DNA of 5,972 bases, taken from the NCBI GenBank assembly GCA_002687335.1, contig NYZY01000035.1:1-5972 (forward strand). The letters are read 5' to 3'. How positions within the stretch are numbered: the stretch's first letter is position 1; every line of letters starts with the position of its first letter. Shown piece after piece: positions 1 through 5,972 of the stretch. This DNA is from Chloroflexota bacterium. Lineage in GTDB: Bacteria > Chloroflexota > Dehalococcoidia > UBA1151 > UBA1328. The position numbers were made by a program, and so were the translations under genes. Under the pieces are notes generated by a model that worked only from the letters and a program-made list of their open reading frames with translations, was not told the origin of the DNA and made no database searches.

Positions 1-1494
1 AGGGTTATCTACTAACTTCTGCACGACAGATCTTCCTGATTCAGATACCTGAATTATCAACATCGTCCTCCCTACAAGTCTGTATTTAGAAATAAACGGT
101 GACATGGACGCGAGGTTTGAAGGCAAAGCCACCGCAGTTGGACTCCCTTCCCCTGATGAGCCGGCCGTCGCATCAAGGATCATCTTCGATCCCTTGTGCA
201 CCGCCTCTCCCGTGAAATCCAACGTGTCAGCTGCCGTACGAGCGATCAGGTGAAAGTCATGAACTGGATCAAAGTTTCTACGAATCGCCTGGATGACCTG
301 ACTACGATCTCTTGGATTTACATCGGGCCCCACAAGCACAAGATTCTTTGTCAGAGAAAGTTGTCCATCACCTAATAATCCCAAGGCTGTTTTGATCGGT
401 TCACGCTGATAGCGAGGATTTACAGAAACAACGAGCAGGTTGTGAAAACCCGCTTCGTAATACGCCCACATATCCTTAACTTCTCGTCTTATGAGACGAA
501 TTAGCGGAGTCAAAGCAAGTTGAGCTGCATCGCCCAAATATCGATCTTCTTGCGGTGGACGTCCCACAACTGTTGCAGGGTATACCGCGTTTTTACGACG
601 TGTAACTCGGTTTATTTCAAACACCGGATGATCAGCTGATGCGGAATAATGCCCAAAATGATCACCAAATGGCCCTTCGTGCCTGCGTATTCCAGGCCTC
701 AGAATACCTTCGAATATAAACTCAGCATGCGCGGGCACTTTTAAATCGACCGTTTTAGCTTTAACTAGCGGAGTACGACTTCCCCGTACTATCCCAGAAA
801 AAGCGACCTCATCTAATCCTTCGGGCAACGGCATGATAGCCGCTAATATCAAAGAGGGATCCCCTCCTATCGCCACAGCCATCTCTAATGGTTCCCCGGC
901 TTTCTCCGCTATCTGGTAGTGGAACCCACCACCTTTCTGAAGTTGCATATGCATCCCGGTAGTGCGCTGGTCATAAACCTGCATTCGATACATCCCCATA
1001 TTCCCAGCACCCGTTTTAGGATCTTTGCTCATTACCAGAGGAAGGGTAACGAAACGTCCACCATCTTCAGGCCAACACTTCAAAGTCGGAAGTTCACCCA
1101 GTTGAGGCTCTTCAATGACCTGCTGCGAAAGTGCACGCCGAGTTAACTTAGGTCGGATTTTGAGCAAGCGCCACGCTGTTTTACGATTACGCCACAAGGC
1201 GCCTGCACTTGGAGGGTTAACGTCTTCCATAAACCGCACAATCTCTTCACCCAAAGCTTCGGGTGGACGGCCTAAAGCCAGCTCGATTCGCCGCATAGTG
1301 GCCATAGAATTAATCACCAGAGGATACTGGGAACCTTTGACGTTTTCAAAAAGAAGTGCTGGTAAATTTTCCTTGACAGCGCGTGTCGCAATCTCCGTCA
1401 CTTCTAACTCTGGATCGACCACCTCGGTCACCCGCTTCAACTCCCCCTCTTTTTCAAGCAGCTCAAGAAACGATTGCAGGTCGGTGAATGCCAA
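1..1494 (-). CDS. ubiD: UbiD-family prenylated-FMN-dependent decarboxylase (menaquinone-type, MqnL-like), C-terminus cut by window edge
   Basis: The reading frame is open for 498 codons to the left edge with no stop, so the C-terminus is missing. The protein begins (M)AFTDLQSFLELLEKEGELK, the usual UbiD opening. Family signatures seen: GMYRMQVYD (168-175) with the expected catalytic Arg at 170, TTGMHMQ (178-184), and EGPFGDHFGHYS (273-284), where E273 and D278 occupy the positions of the family's acidic active-site pair. GSKMILDAT (435-443) marks the end of the usual core. UbiD enzymes decarboxylate aromatic or unsaturated acids using prenylated FMN, which the upstream ubiX would supply. With the UbiA-like gene, the likely substrate is a prenylated hydroxybenzoate or dihydroxynaphthoate. 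The operon resembles the MqnP/UbiX/UbiD-like set of the futalosine pathway (inference). The start is TTG directly after the ubiX stop, with GGAG nine bases upstream. The tail after residue 445 does not look like E. coli UbiD and continues beyond the window. Confidence 0.93.
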   Translation of the reverse strand, partial: MAFTDLQSFLELLEKEGELKRVTEVVDPELEVTEIATRAVKENLPALLFENVKGSQYPLVINSMATMRRIELALGRPPEALGEEIVRFMEDVNPPSAGALWRNRKTAWRLLKIRPKLTRRALSQQVIEEPQLGELPTLKCWPEDGGRFVTLPLVMSKDPKTGAGNMGMYRMQVYDQRTTGMHMQLQKGGGFHYQIAEKAGEPLEMAVAIGGDPSLILAAIMPLPEGLDEVAFSGIVRGSRTPLVKAKTVDLKVPAHAEFIFEGILRPGIRRHEGPFGDHFGHYSASADHPVFEINRVTRRKNAVYPATVVGRPPQEDRYLGDAAQLALTPLIRLIRREVKDMWAYYEAGFHNLLVVSVNPRYQREPIKTALGLLGDGQLSLTKNLVLVGPDVNPRDRSQVIQAIRRNFDPVHDFHLIARTAADTLDFTGEAVHKGSKMILDATAGSSGEGSPTAVALPSNLASMSPFISKYRLVGRTMLIIQVSESGRSVVQKLVDNP

Positions 1495-2136
1495 CTAAAG
1501 TAACTCCCCGCCCAAGTGAGATGACTCCTCAGGGCCTGTCCATGGCTTCATCAATGAAGAGTTAATACCTAGGACCGAAAGAATGCGTCCAGCAACCATG
1601 TCGATAAGATCATCAATTTGGGTTGGACCATGGTAAAAACCCGGAGATGCCGGTAAAACAATCGCACCGGCTTCCGTAACAGCAGTCATATTTCGAAGAT
1701 GAATTAGGCTTACAGGCATTTCTCTAGGAACAAGAACAAGACGACGGCGTTCTTTCAAACAAACATCGGCTGCCCGCTCCAGTAAACCGTTAGATACGCC
1801 GTGAGCGATCCTGCCAAGTGTCCCTCCAGAACACGGAACGACCGCCATACCATCTATTGGAAACGACCCCGATGCTATCGGAGCGGCTACATCCTTGTGG
1901 TGATACATCTGCAAACTTCCAGCGCTAGAAGTGCTCTGAGTCCATTCCAGAATGGATGGAGTGTCGGTCTCAGTATTACCGGTAAGCACAAGACCCTCTT
2001 CCACATCAATAACCTTGCGTCCGGCATCCGAAATCACAAGTTTTACTTCGTGCCCTCCCTCAAGCATCTGCTCAAGAACTCGCCTGGCATACGGAGCACC
2101 ACTGGCCCCTGCTATACCTATTACATAAACACCCAT
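1495..2136 (-). CDS. ubiX: Flavin prenyltransferase UbiX (prenylated FMN synthase)
   Basis: The 213-residue protein has the usual UbiX/Pad1 length and layout. The N-terminal flavodoxin-like strand carries GIAGASGAP (7-15), the FMN phosphate-binding loop. VVPCSGGTLGRIAHG (99-113) matches the conserved flavin-site segment. RAADVCLKERRRLVLVPREMP (121-141) supplies the Arg121, Lys128, Arg138 and Glu139 expected to bind the dimethylallyl phosphate, and PGFYH (165-169) supplies the conserved Tyr168. Family members transfer a dimethylallyl group to reduced FMN, making the prenylated FMN cofactor of UbiD enzymes. They are cytosolic dodecamers with no membrane segment, and none is seen here. The ATG overlaps the upstream stop as TGATG, with GGAG ten bases upstream. 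Placement directly before ubiD matches cofactor maker and cofactor user. All key residues appear intact. Confidence 0.96.
   Translation of the reverse strand: MGVYVIGIAGASGAPYARRVLEQMLEGGHEVKLVISDAGRKVIDVEEGLVLTGNTETDTPSILEWTQSTSSAGSLQMYHHKDVAAPIASGSFPIDGMAVVPCSGGTLGRIAHGVSNGLLERAADVCLKERRRLVLVPREMPVSLIHLRNMTAVTEAGAIVLPASPGFYHGPTQIDDLIDMVAGRILSVLGINSSLMKPWTGPEESSHLGGELL
1504..1509 (-). promoter_or_regulatory. Ribosome binding site deciding the ubiD TTG start
   Basis: GGGGAG on the minus strand lies inside the last codons of ubiX. The GGAG core is nine bases before the TTG at 1494, which follows the ubiX TAG stop with no gap. It supports the non-ATG start, since the encoded N-terminus is a normal UbiD beginning. 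Translation of ubiD is probably coupled to termination on ubiX. Confidence 0.65.
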
Positions 2137-3020
2137 CAGATTACTTCTCCAATCACGACAAAAATCCCAAAGACGATGGCTATAACCCCATTCATCGTAA
2201 AAAAAGCCATATTAAGTTTCGAAAGATCGTCCGAAGATACGAGTGATTGCTCATAGCCCAAAAGCAATGCGACCAAAGCAACTCCAAGGAAGTAAAGCCA
2301 ATGTGATCCAAGTACCAATCCGGCAATTACCAGTAAAAGCACAGCAAGTAAATGCAATCCCTTGGAGACTACAAGTGCCGCCGGGATGCCGAATCTGGAT
2401 GGTATTGAATGAAGCCCCTGGTCACGATCAACCTGAAAATCAGCAGTGGCGTACAAAACATCAAATCCAACTACCCAGGCCATGGAACCTATACCGATTA
2501 GCACAAATCCCAAGGGCATAGTCCCGGTCAATGCCAACGAAACAGCCGGGGGAACAATCAGGTACACAGCACCCATTCCAAAATGAGCTAACCAGGTAAA
2601 ACGTTTGAGATAGGGATATCCAACCATAACCGCCAATGGGATGGGAGCTAGCAACCAGGTGACCGGATGAAGCTGAGATATTACGGCAACAAAAATCAAA
2701 GCAGCTACGGACATATAGCCGTACATTGCCAAGCGACTGATCTCTCCGGTGGGGATCGCCCGCATCGCGGTTCGCGGGTTATGAGAATCGATCTCTCCAT
2801 CTATAAGGCGATTAGCTGACATACCAAACGTTCGCATACTTACCATCGCAACAATCACCCAAGCAAAATCCGTTAGGTCAGGCCAGCCACCTGCTGATAT
2901 AAACGCAGCCAGAATAGCGAAAGGGAGTGCAAAAACAGAGTGCTCAAACTTGATGGCTTCAAGAAATACACCAACTCGCCTCCAAAAAGGTGCGCCACTA
3001 CTCAATACATTGTTGGTCAT
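2136..3020 (-). CDS. ubiA: UbiA-like polyprenyltransferase (4-hydroxybenzoate/1,4-dihydroxy-6-naphthoate type, MqnP-like)
   Basis: This is a 294-residue integral membrane prenyltransferase. Both aspartate-rich motifs of the UbiA superfamily are present: NRLIDGEID (70-78) and DVLYATADFQVDRDQG (187-202). They bind Mg-diphosphate of the isoprenoid donor. About eight or nine hydrophobic stretches, for example around 30-44, 52-66, 98-115, 122-135, 147-165, 168-186, 222-240, 242-257 and 274-292, fit the nine-helix fold. The segment SHNPRTAMRAIPTGEIS (79-95) follows motif 1 as in the UbiA-like group that travels with UbiX and UbiD in menaquinone clusters. The enzyme should attach a polyprenyl tail to an aromatic acid before decarboxylation; the exact aromatic acceptor cannot be read from sequence. 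I chose ATG 3020 over an upstream in-frame start at 3119. It forms an ATGA overlap with the regulator's stop, has AAAGG seven bases upstream, and gives the normal N-terminus; the extra residues look non-homologous. Confidence 0.94.
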   Translation of the reverse strand: MTNNVLSSGAPFWRRVGVFLEAIKFEHSVFALPFAILAAFISAGGWPDLTDFAWVIVAMVSMRTFGMSANRLIDGEIDSHNPRTAMRAIPTGEISRLAMYGYMSVAALIFVAVISQLHPVTWLLAPIPLAVMVGYPYLKRFTWLAHFGMGAVYLIVPPAVSLALTGTMPLGFVLIGIGSMAWVVGFDVLYATADFQVDRDQGLHSIPSRFGIPAALVVSKGLHLLAVLLLVIAGLVLGSHWLYFLGVALVALLLGYEQSLVSSDDLSKLNMAFFTMNGVIAIVFGIFVVIGEVI

Positions 3021-3628
3021 CGTAAAACCTTTGCATCTGTAGACCGTACTGAAGCGAGCAACAAAGACTTTAGATCCAAAATGACATCTTTTGGTGATGA
3101 ACCGTCTGCAAATAACCAATGCACAACCACTTCATTCATTGCACCGAGCCATACAAGAGACGCTAAATCCGTATTCTCCTCCCGGATCTGACCAGCTTCT
3201 TTTGCTGCCTGCAATTGCTTCCCAATTAAACGGGCAAAACGATCAAATACTTCAGCGCGTTTAGATTCAAATGCGTTACCCATCGTGTAGCCCTGAATTA
3301 TTAACAGTTTGGCGAGTCGTTTTTGAGCGGATAGGGTCGATAAAACCTCATCTATCGCGGCTTCCGCAGCCTCTAATGGCGATTCTGCCTCAAGCGCAGC
3401 TTTTTCGGCACGGGTAACTAACTTGTCAGCAAGCCGATCCATCACGGCAAAAAAAAGATCCTCTTTGCTGGGAAAATGAAAATAAAGACCGCCTTTAGAA
3501 ATTGACGTTCTTTGGCCGATTTCATCTACCAGCGCATCATGGTAGCCATTATCAGCAAACACTGATTCCGCCGCTTCTAAAATGCGTTCACGGGTTTGAG
3601 AGCGATGTTTTGTGTACGATGCCGGCAA
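3017..3628 (-). CDS. TetR/AcrR-family transcriptional regulator, first gene of the quinone operon
   Basis: From TTG 3628 the product is 203 residues, normal for TetR proteins. The N-terminal DNA-binding domain is clear: SQTRERILEAAESVFADNGY (10-29), then VDEIGQRTSISKGGLYFHF (34-52) as the helix-turn-helix, followed by SKEDLFFAVMDR (54-65). The rest (about 66-203) is an all-helical ligand and dimer domain with no recognisable signature, so the ligand is unknown. The frame is open up to GTG 3682. I prefer TTG 3628 because the added 18 residues are encoded by the operator palindrome itself and by hydrophobic sequence foreign to TetR N-termini. No strong Shine-Dalgarno is seen before TTG, so the start is the weak point. 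The stop overlaps the ubiA ATG as ATGA. It is inferred to bind the inverted repeat just upstream and repress its own operon. Confidence 0.9.
   Translation of the reverse strand: MPASYTKHRSQTRERILEAAESVFADNGYHDALVDEIGQRTSISKGGLYFHFPSKEDLFFAVMDRLADKLVTRAEKAALEAESPLEAAEAAIDEVLSTLSAQKRLAKLLIIQGYTMGNAFESKRAEVFDRFARLIGKQLQAAKEAGQIREENTDLASLVWLGAMNEVVVHWLFADGSSPKDVILDLKSLLLASVRSTDAKVLR
3028..3032 (-). promoter_or_regulatory. Ribosome binding site deciding the ubiA start
   Basis: AAAGG on the minus strand lies seven bases before ATG 3020, inside the 3' end of the TetR gene. It supports the internal ATG over the longer open frame starting at 3119. Confidence 0.55.
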
Positions 3629-3656
3629 GATGAGTTTTACGATTAATATAGGGACA

Positions 3657-3678
3657 AAACCGACCAGCCAGTCGGTTT
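3657..3678. promoter_or_regulatory. Probable TetR operator (perfect 8+8 bp inverted repeat)
   Basis: The left arm AAACCGAC (3657-3664) and right arm GTCGGTTT (3671-3678) are perfect reverse complements around a 6 bp spacer, CAGCCA. Size, symmetry and the GAC/GTC core look like operators of TetR-family regulators. It sits 29 bp upstream of the preferred TTG start of the adjacent TetR gene and just downstream of the predicted -10 of the operon. A bound dimer would block initiation or early elongation. Binding is inferred. Confidence 0.82.
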
Positions 3679-3688
3679 CCACAATCCC

Positions 3689-3717
3689 ATTTTATAGGCG
3701 GCGTTTATCCCCGGCAA
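3689..3717 (-). promoter_or_regulatory. Predicted sigma-70-type promoter of the TetR-ubiA-ubiX-ubiD operon
   Basis: On the minus strand, TTGCCG (3717-3712, 4 of 6 matches to TTGACA) and TAAAAT (3694-3689, 5 of 6 to TATAAT) are separated by 17 bp. Transcription would start near 3682, placing the operator at roughly +4 to +25 and leaving a leader of about 54 bases before TTG 3628. If the start site is really at 3682, the GTG there could be a leaderless start; this is a competing reading. Confidence 0.5.
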
Positions 3718-3751
3718 TTACTACCCACGTAATGTAATTAGGTCTTGATAT

Positions 3752-3780
3752 TTGATCAGATCCGGGGCGAAGCATAATCT
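3752..3780 (+). promoter_or_regulatory. Candidate promoter of the SMP-30 family gene
   Basis: TTGATC (3752-3757) and TAATCT (3775-3780) are spaced 17 bp apart on the plus strand. The transcript would start near 3787, only about seven bases before ATG 3794, which fits the lack of a visible Shine-Dalgarno and suggests a nearly leaderless message. A 6 bp inverted repeat (AATTAC 3716-3721, GTAATT 3734-3739) lies just upstream and could be a regulator site. The motif match is modest. Confidence 0.35.
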
Positions 3781-3793
3781 TCATTGAAATATT

Positions 3794-4636
3794 ATGACCA
3801 GCAACCTAACAAACATACCTTCTGATTTTCGCCTACTCGCCTCAGGGATTCACGGTCCAGAAGGCCCTGCGATCGACCCTAACGGTGACCTTCACCTGGT
3901 AAGCGCCGACAAGTCATCCATCATTCGAGTATCCAATGATGGAACAATCGAAGAGGTTGCTACAACCGGTGGACGTCCAAATGGACTGGTCTTCAATGCC
4001 GCAGGAGAAATGTTTGTAGCAGATGCGGAACTCAAAGCAATTCTGCGTATCAATACATCCGGTAAATCGGAGGTCTTTGTAGATGAATATGAAGGTACAG
4101 CACTAGGTGGACCAAATGATCTCTGTTTTCTGCCAAACGGAGACCTACTTTTTACCGATCCCGTTCGCAGGCCTTTACCAGACCCTGCTATAAGTCCTGT
4201 ATACAAAGTTACACCCTCTGGCCAAGTCAGCGCATTCGCAAATGAGCTGGCGTTCCCAAACGGAATAGCCGTGTCGGAAGACCATTCAAACGTGTACGTC
4301 TCTGAAAGCCGTGCGCAACGACTAGTCTCCTTTACCATCGATGAGAATGGTTATCTACTGGACCAGCACTTGATTCGTAGATTCCGAGACCCAGGAAACC
4401 CCGATGGGTTAGCAGTAGATATCGAAGGAAACATACTCCAATCTTTACCGGGTATTCGAGCAATCGCTTATCTCAATAAAACTGGTACTTTAATCGACCT
4501 ATACCATTTACCAGATTGGGTTCCGGCAAACCTGGCCTTTGGAGGGGATGACATGAAAACCGTGTTTGTTTGTGGAGTAGCCCAAAACGCCGTGTACCAG
4601 TTCCGCCATCCTGTAGCCGGATTACGATTGCTTTAA
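3794..4636 (+). CDS. SMP-30/gluconolactonase/LRE-family six-bladed beta-propeller protein (probable lactonase)
   Basis: The 280-residue product has the family's normal length and repeated propeller blades, with recurring turns such as DPNGDLHLV, FNAAGEMFVAD, LPNGDLLFTDP and DIEGNILQS. The metal and active-site residues are in place by motif: Glu23 in GPEGP, Asn108 in GGPNDL, Asn156 in FPNGIAV and Asp204 in NPDGLAVD. FTDP (120-123) and NLAFGG (246-251) are further family hallmarks. Members hydrolyse sugar lactones or related esters with one divalent cation in the central channel; substrate cannot be assigned. No signal peptide is seen, so it is probably cytosolic. A TGA at 3785-3787 in frame just upstream fixes ATG 3794 as the first plausible start; no clear ribosome binding site precedes it. 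It is divergent from the quinone operon and convergent with mutL, so it is probably a single-gene unit. A link to quinone synthesis is not supported. Confidence 0.9.
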   Translation: MTSNLTNIPSDFRLLASGIHGPEGPAIDPNGDLHLVSADKSSIIRVSNDGTIEEVATTGGRPNGLVFNAAGEMFVADAELKAILRINTSGKSEVFVDEYEGTALGGPNDLCFLPNGDLLFTDPVRRPLPDPAISPVYKVTPSGQVSAFANELAFPNGIAVSEDHSNVYVSESRAQRLVSFTIDENGYLLDQHLIRRFRDPGNPDGLAVDIEGNILQSLPGIRAIAYLNKTGTLIDLYHLPDWVPANLAFGGDDMKTVFVCGVAQNAVYQFRHPVAGLRLL

Positions 4637-4652
4637 CGCTTAGAATCAGTCA

Positions 4653-5972
4653 CTAGCACCGCTTAAATTCACGCTCAAGGTCATTAACCCTCAGTCGCAC
4701 AATAGTTGGTCGTCCATGTGGACAAGTATTAGGATGCTCGGCCGCTTCGAGTTCGCGAACCAAATTTTTACAATCGTCAATCGAGAGGGTCTGTCCAGCC
4801 CGTACAGATGCGTGACACGCAATAGTGGCAATCAGACGGTGGCTCCAGGTATCTCCAGCCCCACCTGAAGCAAGTTCATCAAGCACCCTGATAAGAACCT
4901 GAGCAGCACCATCCGCGCTAACTTTCACCGATAACGGTCCAGGCACGCTCCTGAGTATCAAACTGTTCTTACCGAATTCCTCAAATCTCCAGCCAACCTT
5001 ATTCAAATCATCTTGATGTTCTTGAACGGTGGTCATTACCCCAGGGGCCAAATCAACTGTGAGGGGTTCGAGTAGCGGTTGATATTCCGATTCGCCATTA
5101 TCGAAACGGTATTTCACGTGCTCAAAAGTGACACGCTCATGAGCAGCATGCTGGTCAATCAGGTATAACCCTTCCGGACCTTCGGAAACAATATATGTCT
5201 CATGAGCTTGTCCTATTACCCGCAATACAGGCAGTGTCTCGCGGGGGGTAGGTCCACCCTCAGAAACATTCGACGCAATATCATCCTGTATTTCATCCGA
5301 CTGCGTCTGCGCGATTTTCAGTAAAGGACCAGGTTTCTGAACGAAACTTCCTTGCGTTGATGATATCCGTGGTTCTCGCGTTCCCGATCCTACCTCCGCT
5401 AGGTCTGCCGCTCCCAGTAATCCATATGAAGCCGCCGCTCTACTTGCCCCAATTTCATGAATTGGTGCAGAAGCAGATAAAATCCCGCGTATCGCCCGTT
5501 GAACTATTGAGAAAACAAGATCTTCACGTAGAAACCGAACTTCTGCTTTAGCAGGGTGGACATTTGGATCAACATCCTCAAGCGGAGTACGAATTCTTAA
5601 AAGCGCTAATGGAAACCTGCGTTCTGGAAGAAATCCGTGATAAGCCTGTTCGATAGCATAGGACAACCGACGGGACTGTATCCAGCGACCATTCACCGAG
5701 ATCGTAATGTACATCCTGTTAGCACGTGTCAATGAAGGAGAACTAACAACTCCATCCACCGCAAACGCACTAGAACCATCCGGATCCAATGAAATCATTT
5801 GATCGGCGATTTTTTGACCATAAACGCCGGCTATTGAATCCATTAGCTTTCCTGAGCCTATCGTTCTGAGTCGATCTCGACCATCAGCAACAAGATTAAA
5901 AGCTACGTGCGGATTCACAAGGGCAAGTGATGCCAATATCGACTGTACACGAGAGAGCTCTCGACCTGATGA
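4653..5972 (-). CDS. mutL: DNA mismatch repair protein MutL, endonuclease type, N-terminus cut by window edge
   Basis: The frame stays open to the right edge, giving 439 residues (numbered from that edge). It starts SSGRELSRVQSI, inside the N-terminal ATPase region. The GHKL ATP-binding motifs lie outside. DVDPNVHPAKAEVRF (133-147) is the transducer-domain signature with the conserved Lys142 that reaches the ATP. A poorly conserved, polar linker follows (about 175-247). The C-terminal dimerisation and nuclease domain carries DQHAAHERVTFE (273-284), QPLLEP (298-303, a likely beta-clamp motif), ACHASVRAG (385-393) and CPHGRP (417-422). Together these are the metal-site motifs of nicking MutL proteins found in bacteria without MutH. 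MutL links MutS mismatch recognition to strand nicking and excision. The protein ends FKRC. A TTG at 5936 lies in the middle of a conserved helix and is not the start. It converges with the SMP-30 gene, leaving 16 bp, with no clear terminator hairpin. Confidence 0.95.
   Translation of the reverse strand, partial: SSGRELSRVQSILASLALVNPHVAFNLVADGRDRLRTIGSGKLMDSIAGVYGQKIADQMISLDPDGSSAFAVDGVVSSPSLTRANRMYITISVNGRWIQSRRLSYAIEQAYHGFLPERRFPLALLRIRTPLEDVDPNVHPAKAEVRFLREDLVFSIVQRAIRGILSASAPIHEIGASRAAASYGLLGAADLAEVGSGTREPRISSTQGSFVQKPGPLLKIAQTQSDEIQDDIASNVSEGGPTPRETLPVLRVIGQAHETYIVSEGPEGLYLIDQHAAHERVTFEHVKYRFDNGESEYQPLLEPLTVDLAPGVMTTVQEHQDDLNKVGWRFEEFGKNSLILRSVPGPLSVKVSADGAAQVLIRVLDELASGGAGDTWSHRLIATIACHASVRAGQTLSIDDCKNLVRELEAAEHPNTCPHGRPTIVRLRVNDLEREFKRC

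Noticed and set aside
919..1498. Two plus-strand open frames (919-1146 and 1115-1498)
   Set aside because: They lie wholly opposite the ubiD coding sequence; their translations show no domain features and are shadows.
1801..2521. Plus-strand open frames at 1801-2256 and 2243-2521
   Set aside because: They are antisense to ubiX and ubiA, whose conserved motifs explain the sequence; no independent start signals or domains.
3021..3119. Longer ubiA starting at 3119
   Set aside because: The added N-terminus overlaps the TetR coding region, is Cys/Arg-rich and unlike UbiA proteins. ATG 3020 with the ATGA overlap and AAAGG is better.
2940..3191. Plus-strand open frame of 83 codons
   Set aside because: It is antisense to both the TetR and ubiA genes across their junction; low-complexity shadow without recognisable features.
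3645..3650. TATATT as the -10 box of the TetR operon
   Set aside because: No acceptable -35 box lies 16-18 bp upstream, and the mRNA would start about ten bases before TTG. The TTGCCG/TAAAAT pair is a better match, though TATATT is not fully excluded.
3892..4338. Minus-strand open frame of 148 codons
   Set aside because: It is antisense to the SMP-30 gene, whose propeller motifs and metal residues are clear; the shadow shows no domain.
4634..4660. Bidirectional terminator between the convergent SMP-30 and mutL genes
   Set aside because: The 16 bp gap and flanks show no convincing stem-loop with a T-run.
5357..5551. Plus-strand open frame of 64 codons
   Set aside because: It is antisense to the mutL linker region; no ribosome site or family resemblance.
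5934..5936. TTG 5936 as the mutL start
   Set aside because: The frame continues upstream to the window edge with MutL-like sequence (GRELSRVQSI), and the essential ATPase domain would be missing.

Overview
The window is ordinary bacterial chromosome, densely coded, with a base composition that looks roughly balanced by eye. It holds six protein genes, two of them cut by the window edges. I see no RNA genes, insertion sequences, CRISPR arrays or phage genes. The gene content suggests a free-living bacterium that makes menaquinone by a UbiA/UbiX/UbiD-type late pathway and has an endonuclease-type MutL, so it probably lacks the MutH/Dam system. The phylum cannot be read safely. An environmental group such as Chloroflexota would fit, but that is only a weak impression.

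Left part (1-3628, minus strand): a four-gene operon read right to left. It encodes a TetR-family regulator, a UbiA-like polyprenyltransferase, the flavin prenyltransferase UbiX and a UbiD-family decarboxylase that runs off the left edge. The junctions are extremely tight: an ATGA overlap, a TGATG overlap, and a TAG stop directly followed by a TTG start. The enzymes form a logical set. UbiA attaches an isoprenoid tail to an aromatic acid, UbiX makes prenylated FMN, and UbiD uses prenylated FMN to remove the carboxyl group. The same trio carries out the prenylation and decarboxylation steps of the futalosine menaquinone pathway (MqnP with UbiX/UbiD-like proteins). The exact substrate here is inferred, not shown.

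Middle (3629-3793): a divergent control region. It contains a perfect 8+8 bp inverted repeat at 3657-3678, almost certainly the TetR operator. A good sigma-70-like promoter for the operon ends just before it, and a weaker promoter candidate for the gene on the other strand lies further right. The layout predicts a regulator that represses its own operon and so ties regulator level to quinone-enzyme level.

Right part: an SMP-30/gluconolactonase-family gene on the plus strand (3794-4636), then the C-terminal two thirds of mutL on the minus strand (4653-5972, 5' end outside the window). These two genes converge with a 16 bp gap. Neither has an evident functional link to the quinone operon.
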